NCBI GenBank assembly: GCA_000320545.1
Contig: ADNK01003494.1
Coordinates: 1 to 47,686 of the forward strand
Length of the DNA stretch: 47,686 nucleotides
Origin: Bigelowiella natans CCMP2755
Lineage: Eukaryota; Cercozoa; Chlorarachniophyceae
Direction of reading: 5' to 3'
Of the stretch, positions 33,307 to 46,384 are shown piece by piece; within the stretch, counting starts at the first letter, position 1; the number at the start of each line of letters is the position of its first letter. Made by a program: the position numbers and the translations under genes. Below the pieces are notes generated by a model. It was not told the origin of the DNA. It saw only the letters and a list, made by a program, of their open reading frames with translations, and made no database searches.

Positions 33307-34321
33307 CAAATACCACATCTCCATCATCATCAAAACCATGCTACTACTACACTTTCCTGATATCTTTACGACTCCAATACTCAAGGAGCGCATGATTAAC
33401 AATAACACAAGCAGAACAGCCTACCTTGACACGATTCCGGTAGCAAAAGGCGGTGTCGCACTGAGGGAGTTGGGCGTGGTGGAGTAGTACGATAGCAGCT
33501 TTGTTGGAGAAGATCTATCCCCTCCCCCCCCTGTCCCCATTCCTATCGCACGAGCACCGCCACCATTGCTATAAGGTGATGAGGAGGAAAACAGCAATGG
33601 CGATGACGACTGCTGGTGATACAACGATGATGCCATAAATTGTTGTGGAGAGTATCTTGAGGGAGGGGTAGGAGTGCAGGTAGCATTGTTCTTCCAGGGG
33701 CTACGAATTAAAGCTGTAGTACCGCTACTACTACTACCACCACCAGTGTTGGTTCCATCCCCTCCCTTCTTTCTTGTCGCGGCGTTGGTCAAAAGAGGCG
33801 GTTGAAAGAATCGAGGAAGTGAATGAGACGAGTAATGCCGTAGCCCCCCGGGTAGGCGCTGTTGTTGTTGATGCTGCTGCTGCTGCTGAGAAGGATGGTT
33901 AATATGCTGCTGCTGGTTGATTCGACTATCACGATGGTGGTGGTAGTGGTGGTTGTGGTAGTTGGACAAGGAGAGAGATTTTGGTACTGAAGGAGAGAGA
34001 TGTACGATGTTGCTTCTACTACTGCTGCGACCACAACTACTACTACGGTATACTTCTCCTCCTTCCCCCCCCCCCCCTCTTCCCGTAAGCGATGATGGTT
34101 GGATCATCACTCGATCCAACGAAAAAGCGCGAACGCGTCCTCCTCCTCTTCCTCCTACTGGCGCTGCTGCTGCTGTTGTCTTATGCTGCTCGACTGTTCC
34201 TTCTGCAAAGGTGATGATGGTGGTGGTGATGAGGATGATGACGATGATGATTACTTTATCAGTCAAACACGGTATAAACGCAATATAAAATCACATTTAC
34301 AGTGGCAATAATCAACAGCTA

Positions 34322-34358
<37 letters not shown>

Positions 34359-35177
34359 CCACAGCCATATAATGATAAATAAAATAAAATAGATATACAC
34401 ATAGCATCTGTTACAGAGGCAGTAAGACTCACGTACTACCTACGAACATCTCTTTGAAACAACAACAACAACAACAACAACAAGAGGAATAACAACAACA
34501 ACACCAATAACAACTCACTCACCTTTGATGTCAAATCCAACCACTGTCTTAGGCCTGGTGCTGCTGCTGCTGCTGCTGCTGTTCCTTCCAGATGACAATA
34601 AATGCTGCTCTGTGTGGTGATAAAGGGCCATTCCACGATGGGGGAAGGTTGATGCCTGTCTCGTTGGAACAAATTGTGATGATGAAGATGGTGATGATTC
34701 TTGAGCTATCAGATCAACAACTCTCTCTTTAACTCTCCTGCCTCCTTCTCCACCAACACGATGGTGGTGAGGCCGATGATAATGATCCCCATTGGATGTT
34801 GTTGATGATTTTGGCGCTACTCCTGTTTCGGCTGCTGTCGCAGCAGCAGCTTGCCCCTCCCCCCCCCCATCCACGCGGCTTCCCGTTGGAGAGAACGAAG
34901 ATGTGGAAGAAATCTAGTGGCAGTAGCACATCACCATAGCACACACACACGCACCCAAACACACAGAAACACACACACATAAACGCATACACCAATTCCC
35001 ATCTGAAATGATCGAAAACGTGAAATTTGAAAATATTAATGAAAGGAGGCAAAAGCAGCACTGCCCGCAAGTTGTACTACCTAGAAACATGTATGAGTTT
35101 GGTTGCTCTACAGCAGCAGCAGCAGCAGCAGCAGCAATAGGAATCATTGCATTCATTATGTTATCATATAACACGTG

Positions 35178-35215
<38 letters not shown>

Positions 35216-36353
35216 AGCATTAATAACATCCACATTGTTTTTGTTGTTGTTGTTCGATTCCTCTCCCCCTCCTCCCCCTCCCCCTTCTCCTCCTCCTCCT
35301 CCTCCTCCTCCTCCTACTACTACTATTACTACTACTACTACTACTACTGCTACTACAACAACAAACGTGCTTTAAGTATCATCCTTCCTTACCGAATCTG
35401 CCAAGTCTCCTCTCTCCTCTCCTCCTCCTCCTCCTCCCACTACTTGGCCTTGGAAGCTCACTATGGGGTTATCTCCACTGCTTGCTATATTCTCTCCTGC
35501 TACTACTGCTGGCTTTGAAGTCGTATTTGGCGTGTTAGTAGCAGTAGTAGTGGTAGTAGTCGTGGTATCATCTAGATGGCGTTGATTTCTAAGGATATCT
35601 GCTGATTGCTCGGATCTTGCCCTTTGTGCTGTTTCTTTAGCATCCTGCTGCCAACGATTGGACATTATCGTCATCATTAAGTAGGCAAAGGCGATCTCCA
35701 TCAATCAGCAAACCCATCATCATCATCACCATCAACAACAACAACAACAACAACAACATCATCGTTAAGATCATCAACAAACACATCATCATCATCACCA
35801 CCACCATCATCATCACCACCATTATGGGCCGAGATAGAATGGCCATAATATCATGCCATTACTTCTACGACTATGCTGTATGCAATGATGACTAGTAGTA
35901 ATGTTAAGAGCACGATGCCACCATTACTACTCATTGATTATGAGGATGATGATAATGAAAATGATTACGAAGCAGGGTACTTAGCGTCTCATTACGATTC
36001 ACTACTACTATTTATTTGACTTACTTTCCTTACAGCTGACGGCGGTGGCGGTGCTTTGGTATTTGGGGCGGTTGGAGGGGGGGGGGGCTTCGATGATGAT
36101 GACGGCGGTGGTGGAGAAGATGTTGTGTTGTGGGAGTGGCGGGATGATGGAGACTGACGTCTCTTTGTATCGCTTGAAGATGACGACGCGAAATGAGAAG
36201 GACTTTGCGAGGGATTTCTCGGTGTAGCGGCAGCAGCAGTACCATTTATCATATCAGAGTTGATGATGTAGTCCTTGATTATTCGAGGGTGATTAATAGA
36301 TTTTGGCCTCTTCGCCTGAGAATGGAGACAGCACATAGCACCGTCACCATGGG

Positions 36354-36422
<69 letters not shown>

Positions 36423-36746
36423 CCAAAGAAACCTAGCAATACATTGAATGAGGAAATATAATTTCATAGTGATGAATAACGAGTGTAATATGCGACGGAT
36501 CCGTGAAACAACGCAACGATAATGATGAAACAACTAGCCTACCACCAACGATAACACATGACGGTTTGTGCTATTGTGGTTGGTGAGAAATAGAAGAAAG
36601 TTATTCGTTGATGATGATTCGCACACGTAGTTATAGTAGTCGTAGCAGTAGTAGTAGTAGTATTAGGTTGATGAAGTACCCTTGCGAAGTCGAAGTAGCT
36701 GCATTTCTCACGATGACTCACCTTCACAGAACACATATATACACAC

Positions 36747-36781
<35 letters not shown>

Positions 36782-38835
36782 TGCAGGGAAGAAGAGAAAC
36801 CAAAGGATAGGAGTAGCATATAATAGTAGAAAAATCTTCTTGATAACGACTCCCCCCCCCCCCCCCCCTCCCTTTTTGCTCTCTTCGTGTTAGCAACAGA
36901 AACAACATAAATACATAATAATAAGAAGATCGATAGATACCCAAATTTGAAGTCTCTTCCCATCAGAGGTCTCAATAGGAGCAAACAAGAAGTTCCTTGG
37001 TGGTGACCTGTAATAGTGGTAGCAGTAGTAGGAGGAGGAGGAGGAGGAGGATGAGGAGTATTAGTCGTAGTAGTATTAGTAGCAGCTGTCCATGCCAAGT
37101 TAATACTCATACAATGAGTCATAAATAACAACTATCACGATTGTTGTGGGTGCACGATCTAGCGGTGGCGAGATCCTGTGGCGATTTGCCCCTTTGCCTT
37201 GTTCATCATTACTAACTTCTCACTTTTAAAAAACGATCGTCACTAGTTTCTATTTACTCCAACTTAATAATAACCAACCCGAAAGGAATGAGTTCCGAAG
37301 TCGTTGATATCTTATAGCTAATTTCAAATGCGCGCTCCTAGAAAAAGCAGCATGGAAGTCTCCATTAATAATATGGACAAATCACAGAGGTTTGGTCACA
37401 ACTTAGCGCATTGATGAGACGAATCTGTTTAGTTACTTCCACTGTTTTTATGATTCGATGCTCTCCTCATTGTTTCTAAGCAACAAATGGGGGATCGGAC
37501 CCCCTTCTTACCTCGCTTTCTCCTCTTTCGATATCAGCGCGTCTAATATTCATAATATAAACCAGAAATGTAGACAGCCCACTTGTATTATGCTTACAAT
37601 TGATGATCACGCAACACACTGCACACTGCTACTGTTTACAAAGGATGACATTTCTCGTCGTCCCGCTTCCCTCCCACATTAAAACCAGCAGCACGTTACA
37701 GGCTCAATGCCATGGGGAAAGGGAACCCAACCACATCTACACTGACACCATCGTATACGCTATTAATAATAATAGCAATATCAATATTACTATTAATAAT
37801 AATGATAACGAAGTGAAAACAGCTGCAGGAGAACATCAACCTGCACAACTGGGCAGCAGGGAGTATCTTAGCGTACGAGTACACGGAACGGATAAGAATC
37901 AGTATGTTCTTCTTCACGTTTTCCCAAGAGGCCGTCGCCTTCTTCAGTGCGCCAGCAGCATGCACGTCGTACTTTATACCCCACCTTTAAAGAGCAGGGT
38001 GTCATTTAAACATTACTATGGTGAAGTACAAGCCGAAGAGCAGGGTGTCATTTAAACATTACTATGGTGAAACGCAGCACTGGCGGCACGAAAGGAAGAA
38101 TAAAGACAACGCACGCGCAACTATGATCATCACTACAACATGTCAATAGCCATCACTACATCACCGTTACCTTTCTAATAAGACTAGTTCTTCGTCGTTT
38201 GCTCTATTCTTACGAGGGTGTAGCAGTATATCGATGCTGAATGGTGTAGCACAACACGTATTTTATCACACGGCCAGATCCCAAAAACCTTGCACAAGGG
38301 CTTAATTTGCGATTCTATGCCAACATTAAATAACCTGATCAGTGCGTGAGGGTCCCTCTCCATGGCAGCTTCGAGTTTCTCCCTAATTAGAAACAAAACG
38401 GAAACAATTTTACTCTACTGATTTCACGAATTTAACGGAAATTTAATTCCATTTCCGTCATACTCTTTACTTCGTCAATTTTCTAACCCTACACGATGCA
38501 TACATGTGAAATGGACAAAAACGACTTGGAACGTACGCACGTTATCGATTTATAAGAAAACGTGGGAAGTGATAACAACAAGTAATCCTCCCACCGGTGA
38601 TTTCACTACGACTCAAAATTCGTTTTTACCTCACTGTTTGGTCCTCGTCGATATCAAACCGGACAAGGTTATTTCGTTGACGCTTGCGTGGTACAGGTTT
38701 AGCTTTATTGGAGGATTTGGGGAGGCTGGTGGAAGGATGTTCGGAAGACCGGAAGTTGCTGGGTAGGGTGCGAGCTTGCACCACCACTTGTGCTACCGTA
38801 TGCATACAGTTCTGTACTGCATGGTACATCTGCAT
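31708..38835 (-). CDS. Large Ser/Gln/Pro-rich protein of unknown function
   Basis: Exons, 5' to 3': 38835-38630, 38382-38289, (gap not resolved), 37007-36941, 36315-36025, 35647-35393, 34913-34523, 34202-33425, 32921-32365 and 32126-31708. From 36315 onward every junction agrees in phase (0, 0, 1, 2, 1) and has a good acceptor. The N-terminal exons look structured: RFDIDEDQTV then EKLEAAMERDPHALIRLF, and later PPRNFLFAPIETSDGKRLQI. The remaining 880 or so residues are low-complexity, with poly-Q, poly-A, poly-T, His-rich and Pro-rich runs from CAG, GCA and ACC microsatellites, typical of disordered regulatory proteins. I do not recognise the family. One to several exons between 38289 and 37007, and between 36941 and 36315, may be missing. 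An AATAAA overlaps the last codons. It diverges from the RBM34-like gene, 570 bases away. Confidence 0.65.
37990..38071. repeat. Perfect 36-base direct repeat, period 46
   Basis: The 36 bases at 37990-38025, starting AAGAGCAGGGTGTC, recur exactly at 38036-38071 after a 10-base spacer. The repeat lies in the unresolved 5' part of the Ser/Gln-rich gene, probably an intron. Confidence 0.85.
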
Positions 38836-39405
38836 TGTTTCTGCGTCTCAAATGAGGAGGCCCCGAAGTCCTCACTTCCGCGCCTTCCCAAAGTCAATCG
38901 CTGAGTGGAACAGAATGGATAGAGGGGGGACGTAGAAAGAAGGAATTTCTTGGTATCCTGTTCATGAGCAACGCCAAAGAAAAATAACCTAAATGAGAAG
39001 GAAATACACAGCATTTCATAATTTTATTACAGCGAAAAATAGAGATGAGAAAGGAATTTAAGACATGTCGAAAATCTTGTCGCTAACTTTAAATTGGTTA
39101 AAATATTGAATGGCCTAAATACATTACATGCGACAATGAATTTCTATCTTAAATTGAGTAGATTAGGATAGTCCGTCCGTCCGGCAGAAAGCAGCATAGC
39201 ACGCCGACCCACGCGGTGTGAGAACAACTTCGCTTTTACCGCCATTATTCTACTCTCTCCTTCCTTCTCCGAGACATACATGTAGAGACTGTTCTTCGAG
39301 GTCTTTAAACACGGCGGGGTTGATCATTAATACGAGCATTGGCACCATCGTCATCAGCAGCAGCATCATCAGCAGCATCAGGAACAGCAGAAAGCAGCGG
39401 TGAAC

Positions 39406-40139
39406 ATGTTCGAAGATTACGTCCCTGGGCAGTTGCAGGAAGTCTTTAATTCCCCCGATACTTGCGAGCAGCTAACACCGAAGTCGAATGAGACCAAAAA
39501 GACGAAGAAAAAGAAGAAGAAGGAGAAGGTTATCCTTGAAATTTTTTGTGCGGGGTCGCAAAAATAGCTTCCCCCCCCCATGCCCCTCCTGTTCCTGTGT
39601 TGGCTTTTGTTGCAAAAATCACATACGTAGGCCGCATATATATTACGTTGTTTGTTGAACAAACATGTTTATGATCAAAATGCTCCTCCTAATTCCTTCT
39701 AGGACGATGAATCTGGAAAGAGTAAGGCAAAAAGTACCACAGAGGAGGAGGGAGGGACACAGGATGGGAGTGAGCTAGATGGACAAGTGAAAGAGAGGGG
39801 GAAAACTACAAAGAAGGCAGAGAGCAAAAGTAAGAACAAAAAGAAAGGTGGACGGAAACTTGGTAAGGAAAATGGTGGTGGAAAGTCATCGGTGGGAGGG
39901 CTGCAGGAGGAGCGCAGTAGCCTCTCAGATAAGAAGGATCAAGGTGATGATGATAATGATGACGTCGAAGGATTAGGCTCGGCAGATACCACAAATAGGG
40001 AGACAGCGACGGAATCTCATAAGAAAAAGAAGAAAAAGCAGAGAAAAAAGCAAGGGAAAGGAAATAATGAAGTAAAGAAGAAAGGTTGGAGCATTTATTT
40101 ATGCATATATTATGTTTGTGTGTGTGTGTGTGTGTGTGT

Positions 40140-40236
<97 letters not shown>

Positions 40237-41530
40237 ACAAATAAAAATATCACCAATGTCGTCATCTTAGCCATGCACAAGATTTATACGCATAGCTTAC
40301 AACAAACACGCCCACAGCACACGAATGTAGCTCATTTTTTACACAAATATCGTAACGCTGGTTATCTATTGTAGACACGCATCTGAAAAGGAAAGAAGAA
40401 GAAGAAGAAGATGATGATGATGAAGATGAGACGAATAAGAAAGAAACTATGGCGGATCAAGATCCAGAGGCAGAAGCTTCTACCATACAGAAGAAGAAGA
40501 ACAAGAAGGACAAGAACAAGAAAGCAAAGAGCAGCAGCAACAAGGACATCAATGAACGTGAGCGCAGAACTATTTTCGTCGGTAATGTTCCCGTGTCAAT
40601 GAAGAAGGCAGAGCTGCGGGCGATATTCAAAGTGTTCGGTTTTATCGAATCGATTCGCTTACGTTCCATCGGATTCAAGGACCCCTCTGTGCCCCGCATG
40701 GTCACTGTGAGAGCATTCTTCACTTCTTTACTGCTAATTATGAATTAGTTATGTATTAGTTGTTTAATGAATCGTTTCTGCGCTGAGATGCTACGAAAGA
40801 GGAAGAGGGGAGGGGGGTTGCGGGGGATTAGAAAAGAGGCGAGGTGATTCGTAAGGTGTTTTTTTGTGTCTCTCGTAGTAGGATCAGAGTTTCTATGATA
40901 CCGTCTAGATATCCCCCCTCCCCTCCTCCTCCTCCTCCTCCTCCTCCTCCTCCTCCTCCTCTTCCTCCTTGTTCTCCTTCCGCTCATGTAGTGGCTGCAA
41001 TATTCGAACAGGTGGCATTGAGTAAGAAACAGTTCCATGACCGGAGGCACTCAATGAATGCATACGTCGTTTTTCTCGAGGAGAAAGCTGCTGAATCAGC
41101 GTTGGAAGCTAATGGGTAATAATGGCAGTAGTAGCAGTAGTAGTAGTTGTTGTTGTTGTAGTAGTATCAAGTATTTAATGTCTATGAGCAATCAATTGCT
41201 TGATGTTATGCTAGGAGGAGGAGGAGTCTAATAAGCTAGGGTGAAATGAAAATATATAGTTTTTAGTAAAGCAATTGGGGCGCCATGGCTGCATGAATCA
41301 CAACCCAACTGCCTCTTTTTCATATTACTGACGACGCCATTGATGCTTTCCTAAAACTAGGCACAAAGTCACGGCCAAAGTGACGAATCCGAGCAAAAGG
41401 GGCGGCGAGGAAGGGGGGGCGGTAGATGAGGAGGAGGAGGAGGACTTCTACCTGCGTGTGGATAGAGCTTCGGGGCCAAAAACGAGTGTTGATAATTCCA
41501 AATCGATATTCGTTGGAAACTTGCCATATG

Positions 41531-41561
<31 letters not shown>

Positions 41562-42413
41562 CGATTGTGGTGATAGTAATGCCAAGTGCTAAAAGCTTGC
41601 TACAAAATCGATGACGACACAGACGATGATAATGTCGGGAAAAATAAAGAAAACGATAGAATTCATGAGAGATGCTTGGAGTTTTTAAAGCCCCATATAC
41701 ACTCCTTCCAGATGGCATTCCATTTCTTGTTTAGTCAGCCAATGGTGGTACAATGAAAATCATCAATAGTCTCGTCTGTATCAACTCGAGGTGCTAGCTG
41801 TTCAGATCAGATATGGCCTCTTTTCCCTTCACAATTCTACATGAGTAGGCTGGAGGGTGACTTTGACCTTTCTCTAACGCTGCTGCTTTACCTTGTGTGT
41901 GTCGTAGATGCACAGGAAAACGACGTTCGTCGCCACTTCCAGGGATGTGGAGAGATCATCAACGTGCGGTTGATTCGAGACCGTCGGCTCAATGTCGGCA
42001 AGGGGTTTGGCTACGTGTCCTTCAGAACAAAGAGCGCGGCAACGACTGCACGTTTGCTGCACGAGACGGAGTTTCGAGGGAGGAAGCTTCGTGTTTTTGC
42101 CAGTACTGATAAACCCAAGAAACCTGCCAGCTCTTCCTCCCCCGCACCGGCGACCGGCAAAAAGGGGCGAGCCGCTGAGAAAAACAGAAAAGGCTTTGAG
42201 AGAAGGACAAAGAAGAGAAAAGGGATTAGTTCCGATGCCAGTGACGCCAACAAGAAGCACAAATTCTCCGGCGAATACTCGTCCAAAAAAGATGCAGAAG
42301 CAAGGCTGAAGAGAAAGAAGAAAAAACAGAAGCACCAGCAGAGAAAGAAAAAATTTCTTCGAAATAACTCGGGGCAAAGCAACAAAAGACCTCGGCAAAA
42401 ATCAAATGCTTGA
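39406..42413 (+). CDS. RBM34/Nop12-like nucleolar RNA-binding protein, 6 exons, 538 aa
   Basis: Exons 39406-39528, 39703-40084, 40375-40706, 41012-41115, 41361-41530 and 41908-42413 have matching phases (0, 1, 0, 2, 1) and sum to 539 codons including the stop. The family acts in nucleolar large-subunit rRNA processing. Residues 1-195 are Lys/Glu-rich and disordered, nuclear/nucleolar-signal-like. RRM1 begins ERRTIFVGNVPVSMKKAELR and continues across two introns (ESIRLRS, then KKQFHDRRHSMNAYVVF), with the RBM34-typical split RRM1 and RHSxNAYVVF motif. An acidic linker leads to RRM2: SIFVGNLPY, NDVRRHFQGCGEIINVRLI and GKGFGYVSFRTK. The C terminus (120 residues) is Lys/Arg-rich. RNP1 and RNP2 are both present in RRM2. 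Introns 2 and 3 hold GT/TA/GA and CTC microsatellites. The ATG at 39406 is the first in frame. Confidence 0.9.
40122..40235. repeat. Compound GT-TA-GA microsatellite in intron 2 of the RBM34-like gene
   Basis: About 18 bases of GT, then about 60 of TA, then about 30 of GA, all between donor 40085 and acceptor 40374. The long TA run could form hairpins, but it is fully intronic. Confidence 0.9.
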
Positions 42414-43546
42414 CAAAATCCTGTTGCGTGAATGAACTATGTACCGTAGGCCAATAGTGCATCTTGCATCCACCATGATTGTGACCTTATGTGCTGCACA
42501 TGATATGATCTAGATGATGTGTTGCGCACCTCTCTAGACCTCCTGTCGTACCATGCTAGCATGCGTTCGGAAAGTGTGGACGTCAATCAACAAGTTAGCG
42601 AACAGGCTTTTTCTAGTTTTGTCTAGCTGTGCCCATTGTTTTATTCTGGTATTGGTAAAAACATGCAGCACTTCATCGTCTAGTTGTGTCTAGTGCGTGA
42701 GCATGGATGGATGCACCCACACGTTCTTACATGCTTTGTGCAGCATATATTGCAGATCCTGTCTAGCAATATGCGCGAATGCACCACGTAGCACATACTA
42801 GCTTGATGATGATCTGCAACGGCAATTCATTCCCCGCTAGCGCGTGACCACAGCTAGACGGACTAGCTAGCTAGCTAGCAGGCGCGCGCAAAGCGTGGAT
42901 TTAATCTAGGAATAAATCTGAAGGCAGTTCTCTTGTGCGCGTACACACCAATATCATGCATTCTAGCATTCTAGCATTGCAGTTGTTCCTCCGCCTTTCC
43001 TACGCACATCCTTTATTCGGCAATATAATCTCTTTAATGGGGTTGTTCCGCCTCGCTCTTTTGGACAGATGATTAAACAGTAATCGATACGTATATACGC
43101 GGTACGTGACAATCGTGGGCTGCCATCTAGCCATGGCAGTCGTGTTTCCTTTGTATTTGTTGTCTTTGGAGCTAGATCTCCTGAAAAGCAGACACACTAG
43201 CTGCTGCATGCATGAACCTGACGCAGCTATGTTCCCTCGCAAGCGTAGCCCGCATTTGACTCTGTTGCATCTACATTGTTCGTTGTGCGTGTCTCGCGGC
43301 TATGCGTGCGGATGTGCAGCCCAACGACGCATGGTAGCATGGCATGATGCTACAAAGCATTTGTGCATCTCTGCAAGTGCCAATAATGATCGATGCGCAT
43401 GCCTACCTTCCTTTTTTCATTTCCACGGAAGAATGAATTAATTTCATTTTGGTATGTAGATACACGTGAATACACGACTCATTATTTTACAGTAGCGCAT
43501 ATAAAGTGAAAGCACGCTCCACTTCAGTGTCGCACGTTTGGTCTCG
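42414..43546. other. Spacer between convergent genes, CTAG-rich island
   Basis: Lies between the convergent 3' ends of the RBM34-like (+) and CAMTA-like (-) genes. 42540-43000 is rich in CTAGC, GCATGC and GCGC words, like the islands at 2.8, 19 and 29.5 kb. Open stretches at 43000-43440 show no family motif. Confidence 0.5.
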
Positions 43547-46384
43547 CTATCTAGACGGAGAGTGCGAGAATATATCTGGAATCTCGACGTCTTTAAACAA
43601 TGGCGACGAGATTGACGGGGCGTGGTGCTGGGGAATGATAATGTCCTCTTCCTTGAAGGAGGAGGGTGACGATATAGAGAGGACGTCATGGTGAGGTGGG
43701 AGAGCAGTGGAACTGGCTCTATCTCCAACACTACCAGCACTAACATCATAATTGCTGATTTCCATCATCTTATCCCCCCCCTCGGCCTTCACCGCATTGT
43801 AATGATGACGCGTGGGCAACCTGCCCAACATCGTGAGCGAGCCTTTCTTCTCCTCAGTAGTCCTGTTTCTCTTCTTCGCTCGATAGTTGTTTTGCACCAT
43901 GATAGCGGCGCTTTTGAGCTTTTGATATTCGCGACGAATGCGCCTGGTACGGAACTTCTTCTGGATAATGACAGCAGCATCGTGGCTGCGCTTTAGAGAT
44001 TTCCTGACCAGCATGCCCCTCATCACCTGAGAATGGATGAATTCGGCAAACAGTGAGGATGATAACGATGGTGATGGAGATGACCATGGAAATGCGACAC
44101 GATGCCCTTATTCGCACTGGAAAAACATTTCTACCAATTAAATTTAGGAACAACTCAAACATCAACGATGACGCCTTTGTGCAGCTCTTCTACACGTTTG
44201 AATTAAGCTTCATGCTAACAAATGTGATATCGTTGTTTTTTGGGAGAACGATCTTATGTTCTTATAACCCCCCCACCTTCTGGAGTTTGTTGGCGGCTTC
44301 ATGCCTCCTGTACAACCACGATCGAAACTGCCGTTGTATTCGTTCCGCGGCACTTGTGAATATCTCGTCTGTCACCGGCTCAGGCCCGTCTATATCGCTG
44401 GTGTTGATCCCCATATCACGGAGTGTTATTGAGGAGAACGCCAGGCCGAGTTTGACGGTTTCTGCATCGTCGTCATCATCGTCATTATCATCATCAGCAG
44501 CATCATCACCATCATCCTGGTGATTCACCATGCCTCTACCTGGATTCCTACTACCAGCATACCCGCTGCCATTTGCATCATCGTCGGCGTTACCATTGTA
44601 GCCCTCTCTGGAGGTGCTCTCCGTTGGCTTCCCCCCCTCCCCTATCTCGCTTCCTATCTCCATCCTCCACGCCGCCGCTGCTGGCTTGTTCGTTGTTAGA
44701 GCCCCCCCTCCTTTTCTTTCATCAGATGATGATGATATCGTCGCCTTATTATCCTCTTCCATGCTCCGTACCCTTTGCAGGCCTGAGTTGTTCTCAGCGA
44801 TTCTTTCGTCTCCCAAAACCGGGCCATCGCTGCCACCGCGGAGATAATCATCTTCTTGTGGTGACAGGGGAGAGGGGAGGGGGAAAGTTGAGGAGCGTGG
44901 TGTTGTGGGGGGGGAGGAAACAGTAGAAGAAGAGGACGATAAAGGGACAAACCGGTACTCGACTTTCTCTGTTTCAATACGTCCGTCAGTAAGATACACA
45001 TCCACCGATATACTTCTCGTATTTCTAAGGAAAAGCGGGGAGTCACTCCCCCACCCCCCTTCCCCCGTGTTGCCCCTTCGGTCCAGGTATCTAGTTGTTG
45101 CGCGGTGGTGGTGGGGGAGGGGGAGGTTAGCGCTGCCGCTGCTGCTGCTGGTGCTGAATCGATTTTTGGGATTGATGAAGCTGCTGCTGGGTATTGTTGT
45201 AGACGTAGTAGCATCGTATCTAATATACGTTTCAGGAGACGTCGATATAGCCGGAGAAACCTAATGTCAGGAGGAGGCGTGACAAGCTGCAAAGTGAAAA
45301 TGCACGGTTCTACTATGGAGGCTACTCATTACGTCAGCAGCATTCTAATAGACCGCATTATCATCATCATCGTCATCATCATCATCATCATTATCGTTAC
45401 CCGATAAACGTTTGGTGCGACTCTCTCAGCTTTACATCTTCGGTCACCGAACATCGCCCACATCGAGGAGGAGGAGGAGGAGGAGGAAGAGGAGGAAGAG
45501 GAGGAAGAGGAGGCTGATGAAGACTTCAATAACGATGACGACGACGGTGACGATGATGATGATGGTGATGATGATCGCCTCAGAGCTCTCTCCGCACTTG
45601 AGGATGCGGGGGTGGGTTCTAACACGAAGAGTACTTTCCCACCTCCTGGAAGGAAGCTCCAGTTTGGCGAGTAGTCTATAATCCTCCTTTTTCTCGGCAC
45701 ATGATTCATCGACACTTTTCTATCTTTCATCGATTTTCGCCCCACTCTTCGAACGGAAGAAGGAGCCATGCCCTTCATAGCAGATCTCGTAGGAAAGGGA
45801 GATACCTCCATCGCCTCATTTTCCTGCTGCTGCTGCTGCTGCTGTGCGCTCTTGGGAACTCCCCCCTCTTCTTCCCGAAACACTTTCATTGCTGCAGTGT
45901 TCGTGGAGGAGGGCGAAGAACCAATGCGTTTCTTAGAATTGTTCATGTAGTGCACCAGAATTATGTCAGGATGAGCAAGAAGCCAATAGCCTCTTCGGTG
46001 AAAGGTAGGAAGAGCCTTGTGCACGTTGTAACAGCACTTCATCGAGGCGTGCCTTCCCATCTTATTGAACTTAAGACGCATGTGAGAGTCGTTCTTCTGC
46101 CGCCATTCATAGCCGTCCTTGCGCCAAAAGCGGGTTTGGGTTCGGTCAAAGAGAAACAACGAGCCGGGGATTGGTTGGTGTAGAGGCCTGTCTTGGATCT
46201 TGATATGGCCGCCATTTCCGTGCTCCAGCGCCCACACTATCTCCTCTTTCAGCAGCCATCGCGACCTGCTTGCCTCACACAGCTTCAACCATTGATTTCG
46301 GACGGAAATATCCGGCAATGGGGCGGAGAGGGAGGCGTTGCATTTCGCGTCGTTGGCGTGAGCACCATCACCACTCACCTCCAT
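43547..46384 (-). CDS. CAMTA-like transcription factor (CG-1, TIG, IQ motifs), about 815 aa
   Basis: Three exons, 46384-45401, 45260-44277 and 44026-43547, all joined in phase 0. CAMTA proteins are nuclear DNA-binding, calmodulin-regulated transcription activators. The CG-1 DNA-binding domain (about residues 40-150) shows WLLKEEIVWALEHG, GSLFLFDRTQTRFWRKDGYE, LPTFHRRGYWLL and DIILVHYMN, the family's landmark segments. A TIG/IPT domain starts IDYSPNWSFLPGGGKVLFV, is interrupted by a Ser-rich insert, resumes with WAMFGDRRCKAERVAPN and seems to close after a long low-complexity insert with SISVDVYLTDGRIETEKVEY. A very acidic region follows, then several IQ motifs: AAERIQRQFRSWLYRR, AAVIIQKKFRTRRIRREY, AAIMVQNNYRAKKR. 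No ankyrin repeats are visible between TIG and IQ, unlike plant and animal CAMTAs. Start: the ATG at 46384 is the first in frame, though ATGGAG/GTGAGT there also resembles a donor. Confidence 0.85.

Noticed and set aside
34321-34357. Regular CA array as a possible CRISPR or minisatellite
   Set aside because: It is a plain dinucleotide run without spacers; no CRISPR-like repeat-spacer pattern exists in the window.
37600-38055. 151-codon plus-strand frame
   Set aside because: Considered as a gene, but the opposite strand is equally open, there is no family motif, and it ends inside the direct repeat.
40745-41050. Arg-rich and Pro-rich frames around 40.9 kb
   Set aside because: They are readings of a CTC/CCT repeat in intron 3 of the RBM34-like gene.
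45340-45400. Continuation of the first CAMTA exon past 45401
   Set aside because: Beyond the GTAACG donor the frame is only poly-Met from an ATG repeat and a stop; the TIG domain resumes after the next acceptor.
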